Positions 1 to 17,960 of a stretch of DNA of 64,000 nucleotides are shown here, in pieces. The stretch's first letter is position 1, and each line of letters begins with the position of its first letter. A program made the translations under genes and the position numbers. This DNA is from Chondrosia reniformis (taxonomy: Eukaryota > Porifera > Demospongiae > Chondrillida > Chondrillidae), in contig OX359193.1 in assembly GCA_947172415.1 (NCBI GenBank), positions 5,698,501 to 5,762,500 of the forward strand. The letters run 5' to 3'. The notes beneath the pieces were generated by a model. That model was not told the DNA's origin, ran no database searches, and worked only from the letters and a program-made list of their open reading frames with translations.

Positions 1-594
1 TGATTTCCTTCCCTGTCATATCATATACGTAGGTATGTTATAGTTGTAATGCAGTTGAGAATCACAGTCCTAAGTGCAGGAGATCTACACAAGGTGCTAT
101 TTTACATTAAAAGTAAGTAATTTCATAATCTTCTAATATTTAGGTATATCAGGGTTTCATTCACCCCCCTTGCTAAAGAGTTCCCCACATTGGATGGTTG
201 CCACTTAACAAAATTTCTGGATGAAACCCTGTATATACATAGTACTTGAATGCCCATGCAGTGTTAATGCCATTTGTATATGCATATGTACGTATATACC
301 AGGAGTTTCTTTTAGAAAATCTCCCATAAAATATAGTGTATATTGAGGGGGCACCTACGTAGTTCAACAAGTCTGCTTGCTATTAAAATTTGGCAATTTG
401 AATTTCTTCAAAAGGGGAGGGAGGATTTTTAAGAGTAGTACTGCCTCCTAAAAGATATCCTGTATACATATGATATGTCTAATTTAATATATACGTAGCA
501 GTATATTGTGAAAAATAGTCATATTTTGTGGAACATAAGAGTTAAGTTATACAGTTACTGATATGTGCTTGTAATTTGCCAATGTAATCTGTAG
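1..594. other. Left flank of the array, probably a BCAS3 intron
   Basis: I see no credible coding exon here. From about position 500 the sequence (starting AGTATATTGTGAAAAATAG) is the same as that found before exon 1 of BCAS3 copies B and D, so the duplicated unit begins near 500. The part before it is unique in this window and is presumably the ancestral intron preceding copy A. Confidence 0.5.
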
Positions 595-4965
<4,371 letters not shown>

Positions 4966-5755
4966 CATTGTATTATCTTTATTTCCTGTGGGGCTCTGTA
5001 TATGTGCTTGTAGTTCCAGTTTCTTAATACTTGTGTTGTGTTGTAGAATATGGTCGTGATGTGGTGTTATATAAGTACACTTATGCCTACAATGTAAAAG
5101 ACTTTCATATCCCATCAGCCTCTAGTTAGAATCTGATATATGAACAAAAGTAACTATATACGTAGTTTGTTTAATGACTGTCTTGTGTATTTTAGCCCAC
5201 TCCCCCCAAAAATATATATAAGCTCTATGTGTACATCTACATATGAAAATAGTTCTGTATAGAGTGGGATATATATACCTACCTATATAGCATATGCTAA
5301 ATAGAAGTTTAGACTTTAGGCTTCTAAACACTTTACATTTTAGTACCAATTTTATTGTAATAACCCCCACAATTAATTAATTATACAAGATAGAGCTTAG
5401 GATCTAAGGAACTTCCAGAAAGACTTTAGAAGGGATGGTGTTCCCAGAAACAGCTGTTTGGTAGAATAGATGAAGTACATATTTATGTATATATATGTGT
5501 ACTCACAATTATATATACGTACGTATGTACATATGCAACAACAGTATTTACTACATCTTCACACAAGTCCACAAATGATGTCTAGAAAGAACTAAGTCAT
5601 ACAAATATATAATAATTGCACAAAACAAGCAGAATAGTTCTTTTTAAGTTATCAAAGAGATAAAGCTATGACGAAGACTATAGTCTAAAGTTACAAAAGG
5701 TAAGTCCAAACATCTGCATTGATAAAGAAAGCCTTGGGTAAAAGTTTAAATTGGT
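4966..5755. other. Convergent 3' flanks of BCAS3 copy A and collagen 1
   Basis: This stretch holds the BCAS3 3' untranslated sequence (a conserved block beginning ACATTGTATTATCTTTATTT) and the collagen 3' flank. A piece at about 5395-5465 resembles 12955-13060, where it is longer, and belongs to a dispersed repeat. No further gene is visible. Confidence 0.5.
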
Positions 5756-7111
5756 TTACAATACCCAGATTTCAATGAGTTCTGCAAGAACATCTTCCGT
5801 TGTAGTACTGCCACCATCAGCACACAGTCTCACTTCAATGTAGTCAGTGGTTGTGTTAACTTGCTTGTGGAACCATCCATATCTGTCACAAGAGTGAGCT
5901 GTTGAAAGATGACATCCTTTACCATCCCACAATGGATCATCCCATACATATCTTCCATGAGTAGCTGAAGATACCCAACCGGTTTCACAGTAATAGTCAT
6001 TTCCAACAAAGTCTGGAATACAAGAAGCTCGGTAATCTGCTTTATCTCCTGGACACTGATGGCAAACAGTGGAAAAGGCGGCTTCTTGAAGACCAACTGC
6101 ATAGGTCCACAAATGCTTCCTAGGATTTCCATGTGTGATGGATATACCATCAACATATACATCATTAATAGTCCTGCCAACAAGACGATTATGTCCAAAT
6201 GAATCCATTGATCCTTGTTGATATCCAACTATCTGTCCACATACTTGTGAATACTTCCCATGAGATGGAAAGATAACTGATGAACAACCTCGGTCTAAAC
6301 TTCTTCCACAAGCTCTCTGTCCAGTTAAGCTATTGCTGTGTTCTGTTAGACTTGATGGACACCTTGCTGAAGGTTGGGTCATGTCGAGGTTGCCAATGCG
6401 TCTCCAGTTTACATCAAAGATGCCACATTTGGTATGAGTATTAAATGATTTCAGTGCATCAATTTCCCTCTCCATTCTTTCCAATTTCATTGCTAAACCA
6501 TCCAACACCTTTTCACTCACATTTTGGCATATACTAGTGAACTCTTCACTTGTGAGAACAGTATCTCCAGGAATACCTTGCACTCCTTGAGGTCCTTGTA
6601 CACCACGAGGACCAGCTGGACCAGGAACACCTTGTGAACCTTTGATACCCTGCAAACCACGAGGACCACGAGACCCAGTACCTGGTACACCTTGAGGACC
6701 TTCTGGTCCCTCTGGTCCTTGTGGACCTTCTCTTCCTATTGGACCACGTAAGCCAACTGGCCCTTGAATGCCTTGCAGACCTTGCAGACCTAAGTCACCC
6801 TTCTCTCCTCTCCTGCCTTTCTCCCCTTTGTCTCCTTGAGGTCCTACTGGTCCCACATCACCAGGTTCTCCCTTTTGGCCTGCTTCCCCTCTCATTCCAC
6901 TTCTTCCTTGCACACCAAGCTCACCTTTTTCTCCTTTCTGTCCTTCTGGTCCAACTGGACCTGGGACGCCAAGTACATCAACCAAGAGTTCAAAGTTCAG
7001 TCTTCCAGTATCTTTAGTATCAACACAGGTTCTGTTGGCAGTGACAGTAGACTGCATCCACACTATCAGAGCTAAATGCACTATGAGAGTGTAGAAATAT
7101 GCACTCTTCAT
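5756..7111 (-). CDS. Short-chain collagen C4-like protein, copy 1 (451 aa)
   Basis: This is a single-exon secreted collagen. I place the start at the ATG at 7111 ([18 protein letters not shown]), which opens a signal peptide of about 25 residues; an in-frame ATG 33 nt upstream would spoil it. After NRTCVDTK (an N-glycosylation sequon) comes a triple helix at residues 48-184 with 46 Gly-X-Y units, unit 33 being shortened (GVP-GT-GSR). A short heptad-like segment follows ([20 protein letters not shown]), then a cysteine-rich domain of about 225 residues with motifs [26 protein letters not shown] and [10 protein letters not shown]. This layout is that of sponge short-chain collagens (C4/spongin type), which are extracellular matrix proteins. 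It lies tail to tail with BCAS3 copy A. The ORF is intact. Confidence 0.9.
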   Translation of the reverse strand: MKSAYFYTLIVHLALIVWMQSTVTANRTCVDTKDTGRLNFELLVDVLGVPGPVGPEGQKGEKGELGVQGRSGMRGEAGQKGEPGDVGPVGPQGDKGEKGRRGEKGDLGLQGLQGIQGPVGLRGPIGREGPQGPEGPEGPQGVPGTGSRGPRGLQGIKGSQGVPGPAGPRGVQGPQGVQGIPGDTVLTSEEFTSICQNVSEKVLDGLAMKLERMEREIDALKSFNTHTKCGIFDVNWRRIGNLDMTQPSARCPSSLTEHSNSLTGQRACGRSLDRGCSSVIFPSHGKYSQVCGQIVGYQQGSMDSFGHNRLVGRTINDVYVDGISITHGNPRKHLWTYAVGLQEAAFSTVCHQCPGDKADYRASCIPDFVGNDYYCETGWVSSATHGRYVWDDPLWDGKGCHLSTAHSCDRYGWFHKQVNTTTDYIEVRLCADGGSTTTEDVLAELIEIWVL

Positions 7112-7682
7112 CTTGATAACTATAGGAAGCACAGTGAGTAACAAATTTAATTAATGTTATAGCTTCAGCATATTGCATCACATTGAAATTTATGGTTTCC
7201 CATAATCAAGTAAGACACTACACTGTATAAATGTCCTAAACTGAACATTGTGCAATAGTTATATAGTCTGGGAAAGTTCAATGTTTCATTGTGAATTTGT
7301 AAGGTTTATGTAAAGCAATGTAAACGTATTTATGCATAATTACATTAGCAAACTATAAATAAGTTATAGGTTATGTGAGATTCCCATACACAATATACAT
7401 GAAATACAGTAGTTATATCTAGGAGGTTCTGCTCTAGTACATGTGTTGCATGCAGCTAGTTCATATGTCTACACTCCCATGTAGTGGTTGTGTGACACTG
7501 GCTACCATCCTCACAAGAGAATATTAATGTACAGTACATGTTCTTTACACCTCTCTTTGTTTATATACATAACTTGTAGTTTATTTACAGGTAATACCAT
7601 AAATTCATTCATATTAAGCTTACCTGTACATTGTTAGAACAGTTGAATCCTTGTACTACAGTGTCTCCATGTTTGCCTGTAG
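7112..7682. promoter_or_regulatory. Collagen 1 upstream spacer
   Basis: No gene is seen. The block around 7345-7370 (GCAAACTATAAATAA) recurs upstream of collagens 1-5, and pieces such as TGTGACACTGGCTA recur too. Read on the collagen strand it contains a TATA-like TTTATAG, but its distance from the start codon varies from about 220 to 660 bp, so a promoter role is only a guess. Confidence 0.3.
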
Positions 7683-7743
7683 AGCCTCAGAAGAGTGATG
7701 CTGTCGACTCCTTGGATATCATTGGGGGCAATGGTGTTCTGAC
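7683..7743 (+). pseudogene. BCAS3 exon 7 fragment at a unit junction
   Basis: The sequence reproduces the start of BCAS3 exon 7 (EPQKSDAVDSL-IIGGNGVL, with D for Y) behind a normal acceptor. It stops abruptly at GTTCTGAC and joins the intron that precedes exon 1 of copy B. It marks the duplication breakpoint; it has no downstream donor and cannot be a normal exon. Confidence 0.85.
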
Positions 7744-8942
7744 AGTATATTGTGAAAAATAGTTATATTTTGTGGAACATAAGAGTTAGGTTATTACAGT
7801 GACTGATGATGTACTTGTAATTATCAGTGTTTGCCATGTACTCTGCAGATAATTACCCAGTTATTGAGTATCCCTGTAACCCAATTGCACTGGGTAACTG
7901 CTGGTTGGCCTATCCGGATATAAAGCTAAACACTCATCACCAGTCACATGGGGGTGTGTACCCAGAGGAGGGTGTGTCCATGAAGGCCAAGATGCTGGAT
8001 GCCATGAAAGGTGTTGGAAAGGTTGCTAGTGAGGTGTACAACAAATACTGGAAAGGAGAAGAGGTGCACAGAGAAGATCAGTCTCCAATTGTAAGTGCAG
8101 CCTTGAATAGTATTCATGGATACATAATTGTATTCATGACAATGGTACATAGTTGTATTCATTATAACAGGTAGAATCATCAAGTGCAGGCTGTGTTATC
8201 ACTATCCTGGATGTGGAGAGGGTCCTTGAAAGGTTTCCAGACAAAGATACTGGGATTCATAAAGTATAGTTATATCAAAATAATACTGAAATGGCAACTA
8301 CATATGTGTGTATAATCTGTACACCAACTGTGTATACATATGTATATACGTATGTACGTATGTACATGTACAATTGCATATTTACGTATGTACTTATGTT
8401 TGTGTATATGAAGGTTGACTTGAAGGATATGAATAGAGAAAGTGGTGTCATCGCTCACTTCCTGGCACACAGAGGAGATAACCTGAGACTAGCAGCTCTA
8501 GCATTTGATCCTACGTACGTAGGTATTCAGCACTGTGTACATGCTGTCTCATCTATCCATATAAGGTTTTAATTTATATCTCCATCCATCAGTTACCATC
8601 CATCCATCCTTCCCTTGATCTGTATACGTACATCCATCCATGTATTCCTCTATTCTTACCGGCCGCCCCTTTCACCCTTCTTAATGTCTCCATCTGTTCA
8701 TTCCTGTGCAATATCTTCTACTTGTTACTCCTTGTTCTCCTATCTGTCCTCTCTGTTTAGTGGAATGTTATTACTGACTGCCTGTTCTGAGGGTCGTGTG
8801 TTCAATCTATTCTGTATTCACCCTCACCCGTGGCTATCATCGGAAACGTGTGTTCAGCATCTCTACTCCTTAAGGAGAGGAGACACAAGAGGATTGGTAC
8901 ACACCAGAGACTGTATCATACATTTTACATTAAATAAATGTA

Positions 8943-9155
8943 TACTGTAAAACCCTTAATATTATGTATTTAGCGTTTTACCATATATGACTTATTAACG
9001 TCCATTAAATTTAGCGTTTTGTTGTAAATACATGCTCCACACTACTGCACATGCGTAATAATAAACATTTTAGTGACCATAAATGTTAGAGAATGATATC
9101 ACATCGCTAATTTCGCTAACATTAATGGCATACTAATATTAAGGGTTTTATAGTA
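8943..9155. mobile_element. MITE in BCAS3 intron 4 (copy B)
   Basis: This is the same inverted-repeat element as at 1674-1888, at the same intron position, with scattered substitutions (right end TTTTATAGTA). It was copied together with the surrounding unit. Confidence 0.7.
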
Positions 9156-9164
9156 ATCACATGA

Positions 9165-9359
<195 letters not shown>

Positions 9360-10093
9360 TAATATACATATGTATATGTACATATCAGAGCAATACATGT
9401 ATAGTACTATCTCGTATCTAGTATTTTTGCCCTATTATGACTGCTGTTTCTAACTTATCTATGAACACTGTAACCAACTCAACTCTTAATTGACACATTT
9501 CATAATAGTGTAAGCGTATGTATGAATGTAGGTTGTAGGGACACCATTAGTGAAATTCTGTGCATTGCCGTGACACCATCTCTTGTTCAGTTGCTGCTAC
9601 AAAGAGGACACACCTCTCCAGTAGAGTGGTAAACCGCTCGGGGAGGTTCCACATCACTGCAGGTCTCACTGCTCACTCCACCTCAGTCAGCCAACCCGAT
9701 ATAGCTTACAGCTCTGATATGGACCAATTCGCCTCATTGCAGAACTTTTCTAATCCTCATGTTGCATCTGTGTTGCAGAAGCCCCTAGAGATCCACCCAT
9801 CTTTACAGATCAAGCAACCCATCATGTCATTGATAACTCTAGAAGATGAAGCTACTGGTTCTTCACCTAAAATGAATAGAAATGGGAAACCCCCAACATT
9901 GATATACCCTGTAGACACTCTTCAAGGACACTTGGGGATTGTATGTGCTGCCACATTTGCCTCATCTAGAGGAACTTGGAAGGAGCCGTCACATGGCCAA
10001 TCCAAGAAACAAGGTATAAATCCTCTAATAGCATGAATAATCTAATAGACTATTTTTAAATATGCTACGTACATCTGCCTTAGAATAAAAGGC

Positions 10094-10265
10094 CTATAGG
10101 GAACTAATCCTAGTGAGAGCTTTAGATGAGGATACAAGAGTTTCCTTTGTCTCCTTCTCTTCTTTTCTTCTCCACCGGGCCAGACAGCTATTTCTTAGAA
10201 TTCCACCTCTTATCAGTGACTCTGGGTATCTTTGTCTTTTTCTTGATCTTTTGTGAGTGCTCCAA
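10094..10265. repeat. Dispersed repeat (intron 6 of copy B)
   Basis: This piece, centred on AATTCCACCTCTTATCAGTG, recurs at 12600-12765 and 28313-28390, and in inverse orientation at 14890-15065 and 19570-19750. It is absent from intron 6 of copies A and D, so it moved or was lost independently of the unit. The family is not recognised. Confidence 0.5.
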
Positions 10266-10917
10266 CAAGCAAGTATGCACTGTAGTTTGTTTAATGCCAT
10301 TGGCTTATTGTGGCTTATTGAGGTTTTCCTATATTATTTGTACATTTCTTGCTAGAATAGTTAAATCGTTATTGATAAGCAATATAATCACTGGAATGTA
10401 TATATTACGCCAAACCAACCAAGTGACTGACGTCTAATCTTGGCAAGCAGACCGTCCTACTAATTGGCAACAATTGATGGCCTCCCAGTCATCCAAGATG
10501 GAAACAAAATCCTAAAAGAGCCACAGACAGCTATTAAATCCGTGTCTCCATATTTGCCTGTAGAACCTCAGAAGAGTGATGCTGTCGACTCCTTGTATAT
10601 CATTGGGGGCAATGGTATTCTGACAGAACATGTCTTATCTCCGCATGTTGCTAAGGATGCCAAGGGAAAGGATGATCGCTGTATTAAGAATGCACCAGAT
10701 GATGCTCCTATAGAGTTAGAAGCTGCCCCAAGACTCTCCTGGAACCTCGTTAGGTAACCTAGCAACCACCACCAGCAGCTTGTATGACCTCTAAAATAGC
10801 TATTGTGAAATTAATTTTGTATTGTATACATGCGTGTATGCAGACGTTTAGAAATGTTTGTTTATGTCAACCATTTTGAATGGATATTTTCTATGAGTCG
10901 ATTGTAGCAACTTGTGA

Positions 10918-11223
<306 letters not shown>

Positions 11224-12467
11224 TGAACATTAGCATGCTAAAGTCCTTACACACCTGGTGTTGGCAGGTAGTGTTGGACCAAGTCCTGAGTTTAATGATT
11301 TTGACAAATATGTTTGCAGAAATGGACATTTTTAAAGAGGATGTTATATAATTGCAAAACCTACATTCCACACCATTTAGACCTACATTTTACTTATAAT
11401 TCCTTATGTAGTCAAAATGTTAATTACGTATTTGGATTTTAATTTGGACAACATTGACAAGTGTTTCTGCTAATGTAGACTGATGTAACCATCAATCTCT
11501 ATATTGTACTGCACAGTTAGGATATTGTGCTGTTAGCAATTGGTTGGAAGGTAAACTGGTTAGTACACCAGTAAACTAGTAGCACACCCATGTGCTAACC
11601 AGGCTGTATATCTGTAAAACAATTAGTTTTTACTGACTGGCACCTTACTTACACTGTAGTATTAAGGTATGCAATCTGTCCAATGTAATGTGTAGGCTTC
11701 CAATCAGCTTATGAGGGAGAACATGAGGTTGAGAGTAGCATACAGAGTGCCATACTGCACACTACCACTGAGGAGGACTCACTGCTGCAGGAGAGATGCA
11801 ACCTGACCAGCATTGCCTCCAGTCCAATGATGATTCCGAGGGACCACCACAACAAGCAAGAGGAGAATTTTATTGACAATGGACCACCAAGTCTTGGAGC
11901 TACAGTTGGTGAGTTACCTGTCATGTCAATCCTCTGGTAATACTTTATTGCTAGTATATAGTCCACATAATGTCTTTCTCCAACTCCCAAGACCTGAAAC
12001 TACATCATTGTCTGTTCTCAGTGTGAATTCTTTTGTTTCAGTCACAGATTCCATTTTGTTTTATATATGTTCCCATTCCTGTACTTTTGTGTGTACAGTA
12101 TGTAATGAAAGAATAAGGAGTGCTTGTTGCGATCATTATGAGAACAAAGCCTCATTATATTGCTGATGAAGACCTCTGGGTTGAAAGGTCCTAAATTAGT
12201 AAATCCATGTTGCTGTTACTCAATAAGGCTTTATTCTCACAGTATGTAATAGACAGTTAACATCAGTGTCACACTCTCTCTCTTGTATTTACACTTCTCT
12301 TAGATACTGTGGAGTACTATGGGTCATGGAAGGACAGTATTCCCAAGAATGGAGTGTTGCCGCCCAACATTATATACCCAACAGCTGGAAGATGCTATGA
12401 GGGAATCCCCCTCATTTCCAAAGAAGGTCCTGCAAAAGAGAAACTCATCACCAGAAGAGGAATTTGA

Positions 12468-13404
12468 TGATGCAAAGGACAACCTACCACTACCTTGACA
12501 TTGTATTATCTTTATTTCCTATGGGGCTCTGTATATATATGAAAAATCAACTATACCATTTTCCTACGTACATGCTATATGCCTATTCTGTAAAAGAGCC
12601 TATAGGGGAACTAAACCTGAAAAGAGCTTTGGATGAGAATATAGGAGTCCTTTTCCCTTCTTTCATCTTCTTCTCCACTGGGTCAGACAGCCGTTTCTGG
12701 GAATTCCACCCTTCATCAGTGATTCTGGGAGTCTTTGTCTTTTCTTTATCTTTATCTTATGTACTTGTATAGTTTCAGTTTCTTAGTATATAGTGTATAT
12801 AGTGATGTGGTGTATCTAGATTATCTATGATCTCTGTAAATAGTTCTGTATATGTATATATAGAGTGCAATATAGTATACCTGTATGCAAAATAAAGTTT
12901 TGGCTTATTAACACTTTACATTTTGGTATCGGATTGTTATAATAATTAATTATGCAAGGGAGAGCTACGTATAAGGATCTAAGGAACTTCCAGAAAAACT
13001 TGAGGAAGAATGGTGTTCCCAGAAACAGCTGTCTGGCCCAGCATCGCAGAAGAAGAATGAGAAGACTCCTGTTTCCTCATCCAAGACTCTTAGAGATTCT
13101 AACATTTAGTTTTTTCATGGGCCTTTTAACTGTAGAATTGATGTATAGTATAATATCAATTATTAATGTACCCACAATTATATAAACATAGCCATTATTA
13201 CATGTTAACGTTCGTATATGAACAATTCAGTCATGTACATATACAAATATATTTTATTGCATAAAGAAAGCTATATATAGTATACGCCACTTACAGCAAT
13301 ATGTTGTCAAAATAGCTATATACGTATGTATAATGAAGACTACAGCTACAAAATGTATAGGTCTATCCGCATTGATAAAGAAAGCTCTGGGTAATACATT
13401 TGGT
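12468..13404. other. Intergenic region between BCAS3 copy B and collagen 2
   Basis: It holds BCAS3 3' flank, interrupted at 12600-12765 and 12955-13110 by two opposite-facing pieces of the dispersed repeat, so it is longer than the equivalent spacer in the other units. No gene is seen. Confidence 0.45.
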
Positions 13405-14695
13405 TTACAACACCCAAATTTCAATGAGTTCTGCAAGAACATCTTCATTGCTGGTTCCTTGGTCAGAGCACCATCTCACTTCAATGTAATCAGTGGTTGT
13501 GTTAACTTGCTTGTGAAACCATCCATATCTGTCACAAGAGTGAGCTGTTGAAAGATGACATCCTTTACCATCCCACAATGGATCATCCCATACATGTCTT
13601 CCATTAGTAAACGAAGATACCCAACCAATCTGCTCTATCTCCTGGACACTGATTACATGGGGAAGTGTCTAGTTCTGTAAAACCAACCACATAGGTCCAC
13701 AAATGCTTCCTAGGGTTTCCATGTGTTACGGATATACCATCAACATATACATCATTAATAGTCTCGTCATTGGTAGCAAATGAATTCATTGATCCAGATT
13801 CATATCCAACTACCTGTCCACACACTTGTGAATACTTCCCCTGAGATGGGAAAGAAACTGATGAACAACCTGGGTCTGAACTTCTTCCACAAGCTCTCTG
13901 TCCAGTTGAACGATTGCTGTGTTCTCTTAGACTTGATGGACACCTTGCTGAAGGTTGGGTCATGTCGAGGTTGCCAATGCGTCTCCAGTTTACATCAAAG
14001 ATGCCACATTTGGTATGAGTATTAAATGATTTCAGTGCATCAATTTCCCTCTCCATTCTTTCTAATTTCATTGCTAAACTATCCAACACCTTTTCACTCA
14101 CATTTTGGCATACACTAGTGAACTCTTCACTTGTGAGAACAGTATCTCCAGGAATACCTTGTACTCCTTGAGGTCCTTGTACACCATGAGGACCAGCTGG
14201 ACCAGGAACACCTTGTGAACCTTTGATACCCTGCAAACCACAGGGACCACGAGACCCAGTACCTGGTACACCTTGAGGACCTTCTGGACCCTCTGGTCCT
14301 TGTGGGCCTTCTCTTCCTATTGGACCACGTAAGCCAACTGGTCCTTGAATGCCTTGCAGACCTTGCAGACCTAAGTCACCCTTCTCTCCTCTCCTGCCTT
14401 TCTCCCCTTTGTCTCCCTGAGGTCCTACTGGTCCCACATCACCAGGTTCTCCCTTTTGGCCTGTTTCCCCTCTCACTCCAGTTCTTCCTTGCACTCCAAG
14501 CTCACCTTTCTGTCCTTTCTGTCCTTCTGGTCCAACTGGACCTGGAACACCAAGAACATCAACCAAGAGTTCAAAGTTCAGTCTTCCAGTCTCTTTAGTA
14601 TCAACACAGGTTCTATTGGCAGTGACAGTAGACTGCATCCACACTATCAGAGCTGAATATACTAAAAGAGCAGTGTAGAAATATGCACTCTTCAT
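13405..14695 (-). pseudogene. Short-chain collagen C4-like copy 2, truncated by a deletion
   Basis: The reading frame runs from the ATG at 14695 (signal peptide [19 protein letters not shown]) through an intact Gly-X-Y domain into the C-terminal domain. It then stops at 13604 after 363 residues. Against its siblings about 53 bp are missing just after GDRAD, removing the [12 protein letters not shown] segment and shifting the frame. The remaining sequence down to the old stop at 13405 still encodes the usual [11 protein letters not shown]...EIWVL tail in another frame. A secreted, shortened chain is possible, but loss of the conserved cysteines makes a non-functional copy more likely. Confidence 0.85.
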
Positions 14696-15633
14696 CTTAC
14701 TAACTATATATTCAATAATATATTCAGTAATGAACTTATACCAGCTGTTATTTATACGTAGCTTCAGCCTCTTACATCACAGTGAAAAATTATGGTTTCC
14801 TAATAAGTAAGAATACACTACATACATAAATGTCCAACGCTGAACATTGTTTAATAGCTATATATTGACTGATTGTTCAGTATAAGAGAGCCAAGAATTC
14901 ACATGCAAAAGATCAAGATCAAGAAAAAGACAAAGATTCCCAGGGTCACTGATGAAGGGTGGAATTCTCAAAAACAACTGTCTGGCCCAGTGGAGCAGAA
15001 GAAGAAAGAAAAGAAAAAAAAAGAAATTACTCTCTCTCGAGGTTTAGTTCCCTATATAAGCTATTTACAGAGTAGGCATAGCATGTAGGAAAATGGTGTA
15101 TTAGATTTTTCATATACATATGTGTGTACTATATGTATATGACTGTATATATACTAATTCAGTTTCCTTATTGGGGCCATTAACATTTCAATTAGGATGC
15201 AGTGTCTAGGACAGTTCAATATTTCATTGAATTTGTAGGGTTTTACATAAAGCACTGCTGAAAATCTATTTGTGTATAATTACATTAGCAAACTATAAAT
15301 AATTTTTAACCTGTTAAAGGTTATGTTTATACAAATCAGTAATTTCAGATTCCCATATATATGCAATATATACATACATGTACGTATACAGTTATTATCA
15401 TGCACAATACATATTGCATGAGGTTCTGCTCTAGTACATGTGCTATATGCAGTGCATATGTCTACTCTCCATGCAGTGGTTGTGTGACACTGGCTAAGAA
15501 TTACACCTCACAAGAGAATGTAGCTGTTCTTTACATCTCTCTTTGTAAAAGTTATTTCATACATATTAAGTTATCTGTACATTGTTAGAACAGTGAAATC
15601 CGTGTGTTACCATGTCTCCATGTTTGCGTGTAG
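14696..15633. other. Collagen 2 upstream spacer with dispersed repeat
   Basis: No gene is seen. The dispersed repeat lies at about 14890-15065, with an A/G-rich tail. The conserved spacer block GCAAACTATAAATAA is at about 15290. BCAS3 intron 6 sequence resumes at about 15590. Confidence 0.45.
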
Positions 15634-17597
<1,964 letters not shown>

Positions 17598-17960
17598 ACA
17601 TTGTATTATCTTTATTTCCTATGGGGCTCTGTATATGTGCTTGTAGTACCAGTTTCTTAATACTTGTGTTGTGTTGTAGTATATGGTTGGGATGTGGTGT
17701 TATCTCTATATAAGTACACTTATGCATACAATGTAAAAGACTTTCATATCTCATCAGTCTCTAGTTAGAATTCAGTATAAAGTCATTATTTTGCATAAAG
17801 AAAGCTACAGCAAAAAAGAATAAAGTCATACAAATATATTTATTGCATAACAAAAGTTACGGCAAAATAGTTCTTTTCTTCTTAAAATAGTTGTCAAACA
17901 CTATAATCTAAATCCACTTTATCTGCATTGATAAAGAAAGCCATAAGTATTGCGTTTGGT

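Noticed and set aside
6721-7017. Long + strand open frames opposite the collagen helix (98 aa, repeated in every copy)
   Set aside because: They are antisense shadows of the Gly-X-Y repeat, which rarely yields stops in that frame; Leu-rich and without a start context or splice support.
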